Positions 1 to 8,668 of a stretch of 64,000 nt of DNA are shown here, in pieces. Both the position numbers and the translations under genes were made by a program. The notes beneath the pieces are model-generated. The model searched no databases and was not told where the DNA came from. It worked only from the letters and a program-made list of their open reading frames with translations. Source of the DNA: Flavobacteriales bacterium UBA720 (GTDB lineage: Bacteria; Bacteroidota; Bacteroidia; Flavobacteriales; Weeksellaceae). The stretch spans positions 64,258 to 128,257 of the forward strand of contig DBLQ01000081.1 of the NCBI GenBank assembly GCA_002297505.1, read 5' to 3'. Position 1 is the stretch's first letter; every line of letters starts with the position of its first letter.

Positions 1-351
1 AGACTTATCATTTCTAGCTTTAGAATATTTGATTAACCATTTCATTGCCATAGAAATTTTTCTATCCGCTCTGATTGGCATTGGAATCTGGAAGTTAGCA
101 CCACCTACTCTTCTGGAACGTACTTCTACGTGTGGCATAACGTTAGTTAATGCGTCTTTCCAGATTTCAAGGGCAGTTTTCTCAGTTTCTCCTTTTTTAG
201 TTTCTACGATATCCAATGCATCATAGAAAATTTTGAATGCGATTGACTTCTTACCGTCAAGCATTAAGTTGTTTACGAATCTCGTTACCAATTGATCATT
301 AAACTTTGGATCTGGTAACAACGGTCTTTTTTTCGCTTTCGTCTTTCTCAT
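1..351 (-). CDS. rpsG: 30S ribosomal protein S7, C-terminally cut by window edge
   Basis: S7 is a primary 16S rRNA-binding protein of the small-subunit head. Read on the minus strand from the ATG at 351, the protein begins MRKTKAKKRPLLPDPKFND and continues with the S7 core VTRFVNNLMLDGKKSIA and RRVGGANFQIP. 117 codons are present of the roughly 158 usual for the family, so the 3' end lies beyond position 1. It follows rpsL by 23 bp, the standard str-operon order rpsL-rpsG, and is presumably cotranscribed from the promoter upstream of rpsL; fusA would be expected next, outside the window. Confidence 0.97.
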   Translation of the reverse strand, partial: MRKTKAKKRPLLPDPKFNDQLVTRFVNNLMLDGKKSIAFKIFYDALDIVETKKGETEKTALEIWKDALTNVMPHVEVRSRRVGGANFQIPMPIRADRKISMAMKWLIKYSKARNDKS

Positions 352-374
352 TGTTTCTGTACCTTATTTAATGA

Positions 375-788
375 TTATTTTTTCTTACCTTTTGCAGGCG
401 CTGCAGCAGCTTGTCCTGGTTTAGGTCTCTTAGCACCGTACTTAGATCTTCTCTGAGTTCTTCCATTGACACCAGCTGTGTCCAATGCACCTCTTACGAT
501 GTGGTAACGTACTCCCGGTAGGTCTTTCACCCTTCCGCCTCTTACCAATACTATCGAGTGCTCTTGAAGATTATGTCCTTCGCCCGGGATATAAGCGTTG
601 ACTTCTTTACCGTTAGAAAGTCTTACCCTTGCTACTTTTCTAAGTGCAGAGTTAGGTTTCTTAGGAGTGGTAGTATATACTCTCGTACATACACCTCGTC
701 TTTGTGGACAAGAATCAAGGGCAGCCGATTTGCTCTTCTTGGCAAGCGTGGCTCTTCCTTTTCTTACTAATTGTTGAATAGTAGGCAT
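375..788 (-). CDS. rpsL: 30S ribosomal protein S12
   Basis: S12 sits at the decoding site and controls translational accuracy. The 137-residue product has the canonical start MPTIQQLVRKGR and the conserved stretches TPKKPNSALRKVARVRL and PGEGHNLQEHSIVLVRGGR. Lys43 and Lys88, the positions where substitutions usually give streptomycin resistance, are both wild-type lysines, so the allele looks streptomycin-sensitive (known biology applied to seen residues). The C-terminus carries a short Ala/Pro/Lys-rich tail typical of Bacteroidota. First gene of the str operon, with rpsG 23 bp downstream. Confidence 0.98.
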   Translation of the reverse strand: MPTIQQLVRKGRATLAKKSKSAALDSCPQRRGVCTRVYTTTPKKPNSALRKVARVRLSNGKEVNAYIPGEGHNLQEHSIVLVRGGRVKDLPGVRYHIVRGALDTAGVNGRTQRRSKYGAKRPKPGQAAAAPAKGKKK

Positions 789-812
789 TTAATTGCTTTT
801 TATTTTAGGGTG

Positions 813-820
813 CAAAAATA
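813..820 (-). promoter_or_regulatory. -7 promoter element for rpsL-rpsG
   Basis: On the minus strand this reads TATTTTTG, matching the Bacteroidetes -7 consensus TAnnTTTG. It lies about 25 bp upstream of the rpsL ATG, which would leave a leader of roughly 18 nt. The -33 element was not clearly assigned. Confidence 0.6.
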
Positions 821-983
821 TAAATAATTTTTTAATCCACAAGCAGTTATGAAAAATTAATTAGGAATAGAATTTTTCGATAGCCATCTTCTCCAATTCC
901 CATCAGGGAACTAAAAGCTTCCTGATCTTTGGAAGGATTCTTGATATTGCAAAAAATAAATAATCATTAAACGATACTTCACA

Positions 984-1460
984 ATGAAAAATGCAGCCTT
1001 AATCGGACTACAGGAAGCCGATTGCAAAAAAATCGCCGACAAACTCAATGTTTTACTTGCCAATTATTCCGTGTTCTACCAAAACACGAGAGGTTCTCAC
1101 TGGAACATCAAAGGTGAACAATTCTTTACCTTGCACCCGAAGTTTGAGGAGCTCTATAACAATCTTGTTCTTAAAATTGATGAGATCGCCGAAAGAATCC
1201 TGACACTGGGCGCCACGCCGGCTCATAACTATTCCGATTATCTCGCCGTCTCTACAATCAAGGAAAGCAAGGAGGTAACCGATGGCAATAAGAGCGTGGA
1301 AATTATCCTTAATTCTTTCAAAGTTGTTATCGATTTACAGAGAGAACTTCTGGACATGACCGACAAAGCCGGCGACGAAGGAACCAACTCCCAGATGAGC
1401 GACTACATCACGGAACAGGAAAAAGAAGTATGGATGTACAATTCGTTTCTTGGAAAATAA
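984..1460 (+). CDS. dps: Dps-family DNA-binding ferritin-like protein
   Basis: Dps proteins form 12-subunit cages that oxidise and store iron with peroxide, protecting DNA in stress and stationary phase. The 158-residue product has the ferroxidase signature in order: His39 in RGSHWNIKG, His51 and Glu55 in LHPKFEELY, then Asp66 and Glu70 in KIDEIAERI, followed by LGATP. Length is normal for the family. The N-terminus has only a few lysines (KK at 15-16), so DNA binding may be weak. It stands alone, ended by a strong terminator at 1481-1505. Confidence 0.95.
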   Translation: MKNAALIGLQEADCKKIADKLNVLLANYSVFYQNTRGSHWNIKGEQFFTLHPKFEELYNNLVLKIDEIAERILTLGATPAHNYSDYLAVSTIKESKEVTDGNKSVEIILNSFKVVIDLQRELLDMTDKAGDEGTNSQMSDYITEQEKEVWMYNSFLGK

Positions 1461-1480
1461 TTCAATTCTGTATTGATAGA

Positions 1481-1505
1481 GTCAGGTCTTAGGCCTGACT
1501 TTTTT
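1481..1505 (+). terminator. Rho-independent terminator after dps
   Basis: The inverted repeat GTCAGG / CCTGAC with a seven-base loop is followed directly by a run of five to six T. It lies 20 bp after the dps stop codon. Confidence 0.85.
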
Positions 1506-1534
1506 ATTTAAGGCTGACGAATGGGAAAATCCCT

Positions 1535-1542
1535 TAATTTTG
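1535..1542 (+). promoter_or_regulatory. -7 promoter element TAATTTTG
   Basis: TAATTTTG fits TAnnTTTG exactly. The ATG at 1558 is 15 bp downstream, so the transcript would begin only a few bases before it. This rules out the in-frame TTG at 1540, which lies inside the promoter element, and decides the start of the next gene. Confidence 0.65.
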
Positions 1543-1557
1543 CATCCAAATCCGCCC

Positions 1558-2700
1558 ATGAAAACAAAAGTCTATCTTTTGCTGCTCACGATCTACATCG
1601 GCATTATGAGCATTTATTTTTTTAAGAACCAATATTATAATGCAGATATGGAAGCCTACATGGGATTGGTTTACCAGACCAACATGCCGGCCATGAGCAT
1701 GGAAGAGATTCATCATAAAGTATTTGAAGAACTTAAAGTCCAAAATCCTGCAGTTTTTGCCGAAACCGGAGAAAAGTCCGATGCCATTGGTGCAGAAGAT
1801 TATTATCCCATCATGTCGCGTAACGTCCAGGTCTACAAGGAAGAACTGGGATTTTTCAGCGTCAAGCCTGTGTACAACCTTCTCAATTCAGCGTTTTTTC
1901 AGTTGGGTTTTCCGGCTTCTACTTCCACATTTCTGACTTCTATCCTGGCTTATATTGTTCTGATTTTTTCAATATTCTTCTATCTGAGTCGCCGCATTGC
2001 GAATATTGAGCTGTCCTTCATCATCACGATTTTGATTTCCTTATTCAAGCCGATTTTAGATGCTACCCGGCATGCTACGCCGGACATGCTTTCCTGCGTA
2101 CTGCTTTTGTATGCGGTTTTTTTCTTTGCCGAGAAAAAGAATCTGATCTGGTCCGCGGCATTCGGCGTCCTGACGGTGCTTACAAGACCTGAGTATTTTA
2201 TTTTCTTTACTTGTCTGATGATCTTGCTCGTGATGATGAGAAAACAATTAGCGATTGAAACATGGAAGCTGTCATCGGCGTATCTTGCGGTAGCCGGAGC
2301 ATTTCTAGGCATCCAGTCTTTTTCACATATTCCTTGGAAAGTTCTGTTTATGAATCAGTTCACCAAGGTGCAGCTCTATCCGGTTTCTCATCCGGATCCG
2401 TTCAGTTATGCCGAGTATTTTCATTTTATTAAATCAAAAATATTTTTTGAGTTTAACAATTCCTATTTTTTGATCCTGATGCTTTTTACAGTGATGCTTT
2501 TAGGAAAACCCTTAATTCAGAATAGAGATCAGCGCACACGAAACACAGCCTTATTCATCGGAATCGTTTGCGTCAGTGTATTCATCAGGTTTCTCGCCTT
2601 TCCTATTTTGGTAAACAGGATGATGATAGGATTCTATCTTTTGATCATTCTTGCTTTGATTGCCTACATCTTTCCCAGGAAGATCATTAATTCAATTTAA
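1558..2700 (+). CDS. Polytopic membrane protein, GT-C-like
   Basis: The 380-residue protein starts with a membrane segment (MKTKVYLLLLTIYIGIMSIYFF) and contains roughly eight to ten further hydrophobic helices. The periplasmic-type loop after the first helix (residues ~22-100) and the motifs ATPDMLS and LTRPEYF between helices resemble lipid-linked-sugar glycosyltransferases of the GT-C fold, but no catalytic signature is clear enough to name a substrate. It sits alone between the dps terminator and the LRR gene. The start is fixed by the promoter element at 1535-1542. Function remains unknown; a surface glycan role is only a possibility. Confidence 0.7.
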   Translation: MKTKVYLLLLTIYIGIMSIYFFKNQYYNADMEAYMGLVYQTNMPAMSMEEIHHKVFEELKVQNPAVFAETGEKSDAIGAEDYYPIMSRNVQVYKEELGFFSVKPVYNLLNSAFFQLGFPASTSTFLTSILAYIVLIFSIFFYLSRRIANIELSFIITILISLFKPILDATRHATPDMLSCVLLLYAVFFFAEKKNLIWSAAFGVLTVLTRPEYFIFFTCLMILLVMMRKQLAIETWKLSSAYLAVAGAFLGIQSFSHIPWKVLFMNQFTKVQLYPVSHPDPFSYAEYFHFIKSKIFFEFNNSYFLILMLFTVMLLGKPLIQNRDQRTRNTALFIGIVCVSVFIRFLAFPILVNRMMIGFYLLIILALIAYIFPRKIINSI

Positions 2701-2740
2701 AATTCTTAAAGCAATTGAATTATCAATTATATTTGCATCT

Positions 2741-2748
2741 TAATTTTG
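2741..2748 (+). promoter_or_regulatory. -7 promoter element for the LRR gene
   Basis: TAATTTTG matches TAnnTTTG; a second match, TATATTTG, lies just upstream at 2728-2735. The only sensible start codon of the downstream frame is the TTG at 2756, seven bases after the element, so the transcript is predicted to be almost or fully leaderless. Confidence 0.55.
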
Positions 2749-2755
2749 CACAGAT

Positions 2756-4390
2756 TTGAAAAAATTTATATTCTTTTTACTGATTTCCAATCTCGCATTC
2801 TCTCAGTGGAGTATTTCCAATGCCGAGCGCAACGCTTTGGTGAGCATTTACAACGCAACGGGCGGAGAAAGCTGGAACCGCGGCTGGAATCTTGAAAGCG
2901 ACCCAAAAAACTGGTTCGGCGTCGTAATAGAAAATGGCACAGTTACCGAACTGAATCTCGCAGGCAATGCGCTGAAGGGCAATTTCCCATCCACACTCCC
3001 GGGCCTGGCCAGACTTTCCAAATTAGATCTCAGTAACAATCAACTTGCCGGCGATGTTCCAACGGGAATAGCTTCATTAAGCATGCTCAAAAAACTGGAT
3101 ATCAGCAACAACCGACTTACCGGCAATCCTGGCAGTGCCATTGGCAGTCTTATTCAGCTGGAAGATTTGGGTTTAGGTGGCAATCAGTTTGCAGTCCCTG
3201 ATGTCAACGTCCTGTTGCAGAACTACAGCAACATCAAGATGCTGAATCTTGCCGACCTTGGCCTGCAGAATATTCCTCCAAGAATCGCCGTATTTTCCAA
3301 TCTCGAAGCGTTGATTCTCGACAACAACCCGATTCCTGCCAATGCGTTTGCGAATATTGCCAATCATCCGAAACTGACTAACCTATCACTTTCGGGAATG
3401 CAGCTGAGCCAGATCCCCAATCAGGTGGCACAATTGACCCAGTTGACCATTCTGAATCTGAGCAACAATACACTGACAGAACAGACAACATCCGGATTAT
3501 CAACTTTAACCAACCTCACCTGGCTCTCTCTGGAAAATAATCAGTTGAATCAGATTCCTGCACTTATTGCACAGTTGAAAAAACTTCAGACGCTCAATCT
3601 TGGCAGAAACAAAATCACCGGCGGCATTTCAACTTTGACAGGACTCGCCAATCTTCAGCAGTTGTTTCTCAATAACAACGCACTGTCCGGCAGTTTTCCG
3701 TCAGAATTTCTCTCGATGCCAAAACTGATGATGCTAAACCTAAACAGCAATCAGCTTTCCGGCGACCTCAATGACAGGCTTCCTGAGATTACTTCTCTCA
3801 GCAATAACCGATTCAGCAAATCGCAATTATCCAACTATATTGTGGATTATAACATCCAGACCGATCTGGATTATTCTCCGCAGCGTTTTGACTATGAAAA
3901 ACAGGTCCTCGGAGTCCTGGGCCAGCCTGCCAAATTGGATCAGTCTTTACCGGGAACAGACTATGCTTTTACATGGTTTAAAAACCTGGACCAGAAAACC
4001 AATGCTGCTACTGCAGAACTTAACTTCAACAGTGTGGAAGAATCGGATTACGCGACATATACCGTAGAGGCGTATTCGTCAGCAATTTTAGACAACAATG
4101 CGCATTTCGACCTGTCCCTTTTCAGAGAGCCGATAAGTTTGGTAAAAGTGCTGGGAACGGAGGAAACATCAAAATATTTCAACATTTTCCCGAATCCCAC
4201 TTCAGATTATCTCAACATCATCAGCTCCAAATACGAGATTCAGAAAGTCTACATCTACGATTTGAGCGGCAAGCAAATGATATCCGAATCCCAATCGAGG
4301 ATTGATGTTTCCAAACTTCCAAGCGGCGTTTATATGCTCGTCATCAAAACTCAGGATGGCAACAAAAATTTCAAATTCATCAAACAGTAA
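2756..4390 (+). CDS. Secreted leucine-rich-repeat protein with T9SS type A sorting domain
   Basis: The product (544 residues) begins with a signal peptide (MKKFIFFLLISNLAFSQ), then an LRR-capping-like region (NALVSIYNATGGESW) followed by about twelve leucine-rich repeats (LTxLxxLxLxxNxL, residues ~60-345), an Ig-like linker (~370-450) and a C-terminal T9SS sorting domain beginning YFNIFPNPTSDYLNI and ending in the usual basic KFIKQ. T9SS cargo is exported through the outer membrane and anchored or released at the surface. The start codon is TTG; no in-frame ATG occurs before residue ~110. Likely a surface adhesion or recognition protein (inference). Confidence 0.9.
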   Translation: MKKFIFFLLISNLAFSQWSISNAERNALVSIYNATGGESWNRGWNLESDPKNWFGVVIENGTVTELNLAGNALKGNFPSTLPGLARLSKLDLSNNQLAGDVPTGIASLSMLKKLDISNNRLTGNPGSAIGSLIQLEDLGLGGNQFAVPDVNVLLQNYSNIKMLNLADLGLQNIPPRIAVFSNLEALILDNNPIPANAFANIANHPKLTNLSLSGMQLSQIPNQVAQLTQLTILNLSNNTLTEQTTSGLSTLTNLTWLSLENNQLNQIPALIAQLKKLQTLNLGRNKITGGISTLTGLANLQQLFLNNNALSGSFPSEFLSMPKLMMLNLNSNQLSGDLNDRLPEITSLSNNRFSKSQLSNYIVDYNIQTDLDYSPQRFDYEKQVLGVLGQPAKLDQSLPGTDYAFTWFKNLDQKTNAATAELNFNSVEESDYATYTVEAYSSAILDNNAHFDLSLFREPISLVKVLGTEETSKYFNIFPNPTSDYLNIISSKYEIQKVYIYDLSGKQMISESQSRIDVSKLPSGVYMLVIKTQDGNKNFKFIKQ

Positions 4391-4452
4391 TTTTAAGAAC
4401 TTAGTTTATCCTGAGCTGGCTGAAGGACTAAATACTTTTACCCAATATCGAT

Positions 4453-4479
4453 CCTCACAGGTTTTTTAAACCTGTGAGG
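4453..4479. repeat. REP-like palindrome, variant CAC/GTG
   Basis: A 27-bp perfect palindrome built as CCT-CAC-AGG-TTT, three T, then the complement. Its framework CCTnnnAGGTTT...AAACCTnnnAGG is the same as that of the two 33-bp palindromes around the RAYT gene at 8046-8660, with a different inner triplet. It lies in the 208-bp gap between the LRR gene and icmF and could also form a hairpin, but no T-run follows. Confidence 0.7.
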
Positions 4480-4569
4480 TTTGTTCAAGAAAAAAAGCTC
4501 CTGCTCCCAAAAGTTTCAATAACATCATCTCTCAAACTCTCCAACGCTTTCCCATTTCCCAAAAAATAT

Positions 4570-4577
4570 TATCTTTG
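4570..4577 (+). promoter_or_regulatory. -7 promoter element for icmF
   Basis: TATCTTTG fits TAnnTTTG and lies 21 bp before the icmF ATG. No cobalamin riboswitch could be seen in the short upstream region. Confidence 0.5.
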
Positions 4578-4598
4578 GAAACTATCGATAATTAAGAA

Positions 4599-7500
4599 AT
4601 GGAAACCCAAAAATATACTCCAAAAAATAAAGTCAGAATCGTGACCGCTGCATCATTGTTTGATGGTCATGATGCTGCAATCAATATCATGCGTCGTGTG
4701 ATTCAGGGAACAGGATGCGAAGTTATCCACCTTGGTCATGACAAATCTGCTGAAGAAGTGGTAAATACAGCCATTCAGGAAGATGCCAACGCGATTGCCC
4801 TTACTTCTTATCAGGGCGGTCACAACGAATATTTCAAATACATCTACGATCTTTTAAGAGAAAAAAACTCTCCGCAAATCAAAATTTTCGGTGGCGGCGG
4901 TGGTGTAATTCTGCCCGAAGAAATTGAAGACATCATGTCTTACGGAATCGACAGAATTTATTCTCCGGACGACGGTCGTGAACTTGGTCTTCAGGGAATG
5001 ATCGACGATTTGGTAAAAAGATCAGATTTCCCAACAGGGAAAGATGTGACCCCACAAGATTTAGATTCAATTTCATTTGAAAATTCAACAAGCATTGCAA
5101 AGATCATCTCAGCAGTTGAAAACTTCTCAGAAGAAAAACCTGAACTAATCGAAGAAATCAATAAGAGAGTTGCTCAGCTCCCCTCCTTTGGAGGGGTTGG
5201 GGGAGGAATTCCAATCATCGGTATCACAGGTACTGGTGGAGCAGGAAAATCTTCATTAACAGACGAATTGGTAAGACGTTTCATTCGTTCAAATCCAGAT
5301 AAAAAAATTGCAATCATCTCTATCGACCCTTCTAAAAAGAAAACGGGAGGTGCGCTTTTGGGTGACAGAATCCGTATGAACGCGATCAATGATCCAAGAG
5401 TTTATATGCGTTCTATGGCTACGAGAGAAAACAACGTTTCGGTTTCTCCGTTCATTCATTCCGCTTTGAATGTTTTAAAATTGGCTCATCCTGACGTTAT
5501 TATTTTGGAAACTTCAGGTATCGGACAATCCGGTTCGGAAGTTTCGGATTTTGCAGACGTTTCCATGTACGTAATGACTCCTGAATATGGAGCTTCCACA
5601 CAGTTGGAAAAAATCGACATGTTGGATTACGCAGATTTGGTTGCTTTAAATAAATCTGACAAAAGAGGTGCTTTGGATGCACTTCAAGCCGTAAGAAAAC
5701 AGTTCCAGAGAAACCATTTATTGTGGGAACAGCCATTGGATAAAATGCCGGTGTATGCCACAAAAGCATCTCAGTTCAATGATCACGGAACAACAGAATT
5801 ATACAACAGATTAGTTTCTAAAGTCAACGATAAATTTGCTAATTTAAATTTAAAAACATTTGTTGAACAGGAAATCACAGACGAAGTAACGATTATTCCT
5901 CCAAAAAGAGTTCGTTACCTTTCTGAAATTGTTGAAAACAACAGACAATATGACGCCAACATTGAAAAGCAAGCTGAATTAGCCAGAACAATGTATCATA
6001 TTGATGGTGTTAAAAAAATTATCTCCGATGAAGCTTTGGACGCCGAATATCAAAAAGCTGAAAAAGAACTTCAACAGGAAAATATCGACTTCCTAAGAAC
6101 CTGGGACGATACGAAAAAGGCTTTCCACGAAGAGTTTTACTCCTATTTTGTAAGAGGAAAAGAAATTAAGGTGGAGACCTCAACAGAATCTTTATCCCAT
6201 TTAAGAATTCCAAAAATTGCGTTACCAAAATACAACGATTGGGGCGATTTGATTAAATGGAAAGGTCAGGAAAATCTTCCGGGAGGATTCCCTTTCACAG
6301 CGGGAATTTATCCTTTCAAAAGAACAGGTGAAGATCCAACGAGAATGTTTGCCGGAGAAGGTGGGCCGGAAAGAACCAACAGAAGATTCCACTACGTTTC
6401 TGCGGAAATGCCTGCAAAACGTTTGTCTACGGCTTTCGACTCGGTGACATTGTACGGACAAGATCCCGCTTTACCACCGGATATTTATGGTAAAATCGGA
6501 AACGCAGGAGTTTCGATTGCAACTTTGGATGATGCTAAAAAGCTATACTCAGGTTTTGATTTGGTAAATGCATTGACTTCGGTTTCAATGACCATTAACG
6601 GACCAGCTCCGATGTTGTTGGCTTTCTTTATGAATGCGGCCATCGACCAGAATGTTGAAAAATATATTGCTGAGCATAAGCTTGAGGCTAAGGTTGAGGA
6701 AGTTTTAAAAGCGAAATTCGACGACAAAGGTTTAGCAAGACCAAAATATAACGGAGAATTACCCCCTTCCAATAATGGTTTAGGTTTAAAATTATTAGGA
6801 ATCACGGGAGATGAAGTCATTCCTGCAGAAGTTTATGCTGAAATTAAAGCTAAAACCATCGCGACTGTTCGTGGAACCGTTCAGGCTGATATTTTAAAAG
6901 AAGACCAAGCTCAAAACACGTGTATTTTCTCTACTGAATTTGCCTTGAGATTAATGGGTGACGTTCAGGAATATTTCATTAAAGAAAAAGTAAGAAACTT
7001 CTACTCGGTTTCCATTTCAGGTTATCACATTGCTGAAGCTGGCGCAAATCCTGTTTCACAGTTGGCATTCACGTTGGCAAATGGTTTCACGTATGTGGAA
7101 TATTATTTGTCAAGAGGAATGGACATCAACGATTTTGCACCGAATTTATCTTTCTTCTTCTCCAACGGTATCGATCCTGAATATTCAGTAATCGGGCGTG
7201 TGGCGAGAAGAATCTGGGCAAAAGCTATGAAGTTGAAATACGGTGCTGATGAAAGAAGCCAGATGTTGAAGTATCACATTCAAACTTCTGGTCGCTCTCT
7301 TCACGCTCAGGAAATTGATTTTAATGACATTAGAACAACCCTTCAGGCACTTTATGCAATTTACGATAACTGTAACTCATTGCACACCAATGCTTATGAC
7401 GAAGCAATTACAACTCCGACTGAGCAATCCGTAAGAAGAGCAATGGCGATCCAGTTGATTATCAACAAAGAATTAGGATTGGCGAAAAATGAAAATCCGC

Positions 7501-7970
7501 TTCAGGGTTCATTTATTATTGAAGAATTGACAGATTTGGTGGAAGAAGCTGTTTATGCAGAATTCGACAGAATTACAGAAAGAGGCGGCGTTCTTGGAGC
7601 GATGGAAACAATGTATCAGCGTTCAAAAATCCAGGAAGAATCGATGCATTACGAATGGTTAAAACACACCGGAGAATATCCGATCATCGGAGTAAATACT
7701 TTCTTGGGAAAAGACGGTTCGCCGACAGTTCGTCCGGGAGAAGTTATCCGTTCGACTGAGGAAGAAAAGCAATTCCAGATCGAAATGCTTCATAATTTCC
7801 AGAATTCTAATCAGGATAAATCTGCAGAAGCTCTGAAAACTTTACAACACGCAGCAATCAACCAACAAAACTTATTTGAAGTGATGATGGATGCCGTGAA
7901 ATATTGTTCTCTCGGACAGATTACCAATGCGCTTTTTGAAGTGGGTGGAAAGTATCGTAGGAATATGTAA
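4599..7970 (+). CDS. icmF: Fused adenosylcobalamin-dependent acyl-CoA mutase (IcmF type)
   Basis: The 1123-residue protein has the IcmF architecture: an N-terminal B12-binding domain with the DxH motif (Asp22-Gly-His24 in FDGHDAA; His24 the expected lower axial cobalt ligand), a MeaB-like G-protein chaperone domain with P-loop Gly211-Ser218 (GTGGAGKS) and the base motif NKSD, and a large TIM-barrel acyl-CoA mutase domain from about residue 520 to the end. IcmF enzymes interconvert isobutyryl-CoA and n-butyryl-CoA, some also isovaleryl/pivalyl-CoA; methylmalonyl-CoA cannot be excluded from sequence alone. Residues 194-203 (LPSFGGVGGG) are encoded by a GC-rich palindromic repeat, an apparent insertion in the linker before the G-domain. 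Single gene with its own promoter. Confidence 0.92.
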   Translation: METQKYTPKNKVRIVTAASLFDGHDAAINIMRRVIQGTGCEVIHLGHDKSAEEVVNTAIQEDANAIALTSYQGGHNEYFKYIYDLLREKNSPQIKIFGGGGGVILPEEIEDIMSYGIDRIYSPDDGRELGLQGMIDDLVKRSDFPTGKDVTPQDLDSISFENSTSIAKIISAVENFSEEKPELIEEINKRVAQLPSFGGVGGGIPIIGITGTGGAGKSSLTDELVRRFIRSNPDKKIAIISIDPSKKKTGGALLGDRIRMNAINDPRVYMRSMATRENNVSVSPFIHSALNVLKLAHPDVIILETSGIGQSGSEVSDFADVSMYVMTPEYGASTQLEKIDMLDYADLVALNKSDKRGALDALQAVRKQFQRNHLLWEQPLDKMPVYATKASQFNDHGTTELYNRLVSKVNDKFANLNLKTFVEQEITDEVTIIPPKRVRYLSEIVENNRQYDANIEKQAELARTMYHIDGVKKIISDEALDAEYQKAEKELQQENIDFLRTWDDTKKAFHEEFYSYFVRGKEIKVETSTESLSHLRIPKIALPKYNDWGDLIKWKGQENLPGGFPFTAGIYPFKRTGEDPTRMFAGEGGPERTNRRFHYVSAEMPAKRLSTAFDSVTLYGQDPALPPDIYGKIGNAGVSIATLDDAKKLYSGFDLVNALTSVSMTINGPAPMLLAFFMNAAIDQNVEKYIAEHKLEAKVEEVLKAKFDDKGLARPKYNGELPPSNNGLGLKLLGITGDEVIPAEVYAEIKAKTIATVRGTVQADILKEDQAQNTCIFSTEFALRLMGDVQEYFIKEKVRNFYSVSISGYHIAEAGANPVSQLAFTLANGFTYVEYYLSRGMDINDFAPNLSFFFSNGIDPEYSVIGRVARRIWAKAMKLKYGADERSQMLKYHIQTSGRSLHAQEIDFNDIRTTLQALYAIYDNCNSLHTNAYDEAITTPTEQSVRRAMAIQLIINKELGLAKNENPLQGSFIIEELTDLVEEAVYAEFDRITERGGVLGAMETMYQRSKIQEESMHYEWLKHTGEYPIIGVNTFLGKDGSPTVRPGEVIRSTEEEKQFQIEMLHNFQNSNQDKSAEALKTLQHAAINQQNLFEVMMDAVKYCSLGQITNALFEVGGKYRRNM
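5178..5207. repeat. Short GC-rich palindromic repeat inserted in icmF
   Basis: The segment contains the hairpin CCCCTCC-TTT-GGAGGGG (5180-5196) followed by a G-rich tail. It keeps the reading frame and encodes LPSFGGVGGG. Its base composition differs sharply from the surrounding AT-rich gene. I recall very similar short elements scattered in flavobacterial genomes, sometimes inside genes; that is memory, not shown by this window. Confidence 0.6.
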
Positions 7971-7978
7971 TACAAAAC

Positions 7979-8011
7979 AAACCTTCAAGGTTTTGAAAAC
8001 CTTGAAGGTTT
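7979..8011. repeat. REP-like palindrome, left copy beside RAYT
   Basis: A perfect 33-bp palindrome with 16-bp arms around a single G; the arm is AAACCTTCAAGGTTTT. It begins eight bases after the icmF stop codon and ends 34 bp before the transposase ATG. It is identical to the copy at 8669-8701. Confidence 0.9.
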
Positions 8012-8045
8012 AATTTTCTAGAATAAAACACACAAATGATTAAAA

Positions 8046-8660
8046 ATGAACCACAAACCTCTTCTCGAAGCTGGCAAATATTACCACATTTACAATCGAG
8101 GAAATAATGGTCAAAATATTTTTTTCGACACAAAAAACTATACTTTTTTCCTCAATCGCTACGACCAGTACATTTCTCCGTTTTGCGATACAATTGCTTG
8201 GGTCTTATTAAGAAATCATTTTCATATTTTGGTGTATGTCAAACCATTTGAAGAAATTGATATCGGAAAATTAAAATATTCCGCAACGGAATTACCAAAG
8301 AAGATTGATATTCATCTACAGTTTGGTCATTTTTTTAATTCTTATGCAAAAGCGATTAACAAATATTACAATCGAACCGGAAGTCTGTTTGAGAAAAATT
8401 TCGAAAGAAAAGAAGTCCATTCTTTGGATTACTTTCAAAAACTTATTCATTATATTCATTACAATCCCATAAAACACCGATTTTCTGAATTTGTTTGGGA
8501 TTATCCTTGGAGTTCTTATGGAAGCATTATTTCTCATAAACCCACAAAGTTAAATCGGAAATTTGTTATCGAACTATTTAAAAACCAAGAAGAATTTAAA
8601 ATATATCACTCAGAATCTAAGAATTATGATGATATTAATGATCTGATTATCGAATTTTGA
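8046..8660 (+). CDS. REP-associated tyrosine transposase (RAYT, Y1/IS200-like)
   Basis: RAYTs are single-copy, domesticated relatives of IS200/IS605 transposases that act on REP palindromes through a HUH single-strand nuclease. The 204-residue product shows the metal-binding HUH motif His58-Phe-His60 (LLRNHFHIL), the N-terminal GKYYHIYNRG typical of the family, and the conserved YIHYNP stretch (136-141) that in relatives contains or lies near the nucleophilic tyrosine. Both ends are flanked by identical 33-bp palindromes, the expected substrates. No TnpB, passenger gene or target duplication is visible. The gene is intact and probably active or recently active. Confidence 0.9.
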   Translation: MNHKPLLEAGKYYHIYNRGNNGQNIFFDTKNYTFFLNRYDQYISPFCDTIAWVLLRNHFHILVYVKPFEEIDIGKLKYSATELPKKIDIHLQFGHFFNSYAKAINKYYNRTGSLFEKNFERKEVHSLDYFQKLIHYIHYNPIKHRFSEFVWDYPWSSYGSIISHKPTKLNRKFVIELFKNQEEFKIYHSESKNYDDINDLIIEF

Positions 8661-8668
8661 CATTCTTT

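Noticed and set aside
4391..4598. Cobalamin riboswitch upstream of icmF
   Set aside because: The 208-bp gap holds a palindrome and a -7 element but none of the conserved B12-box sequence.
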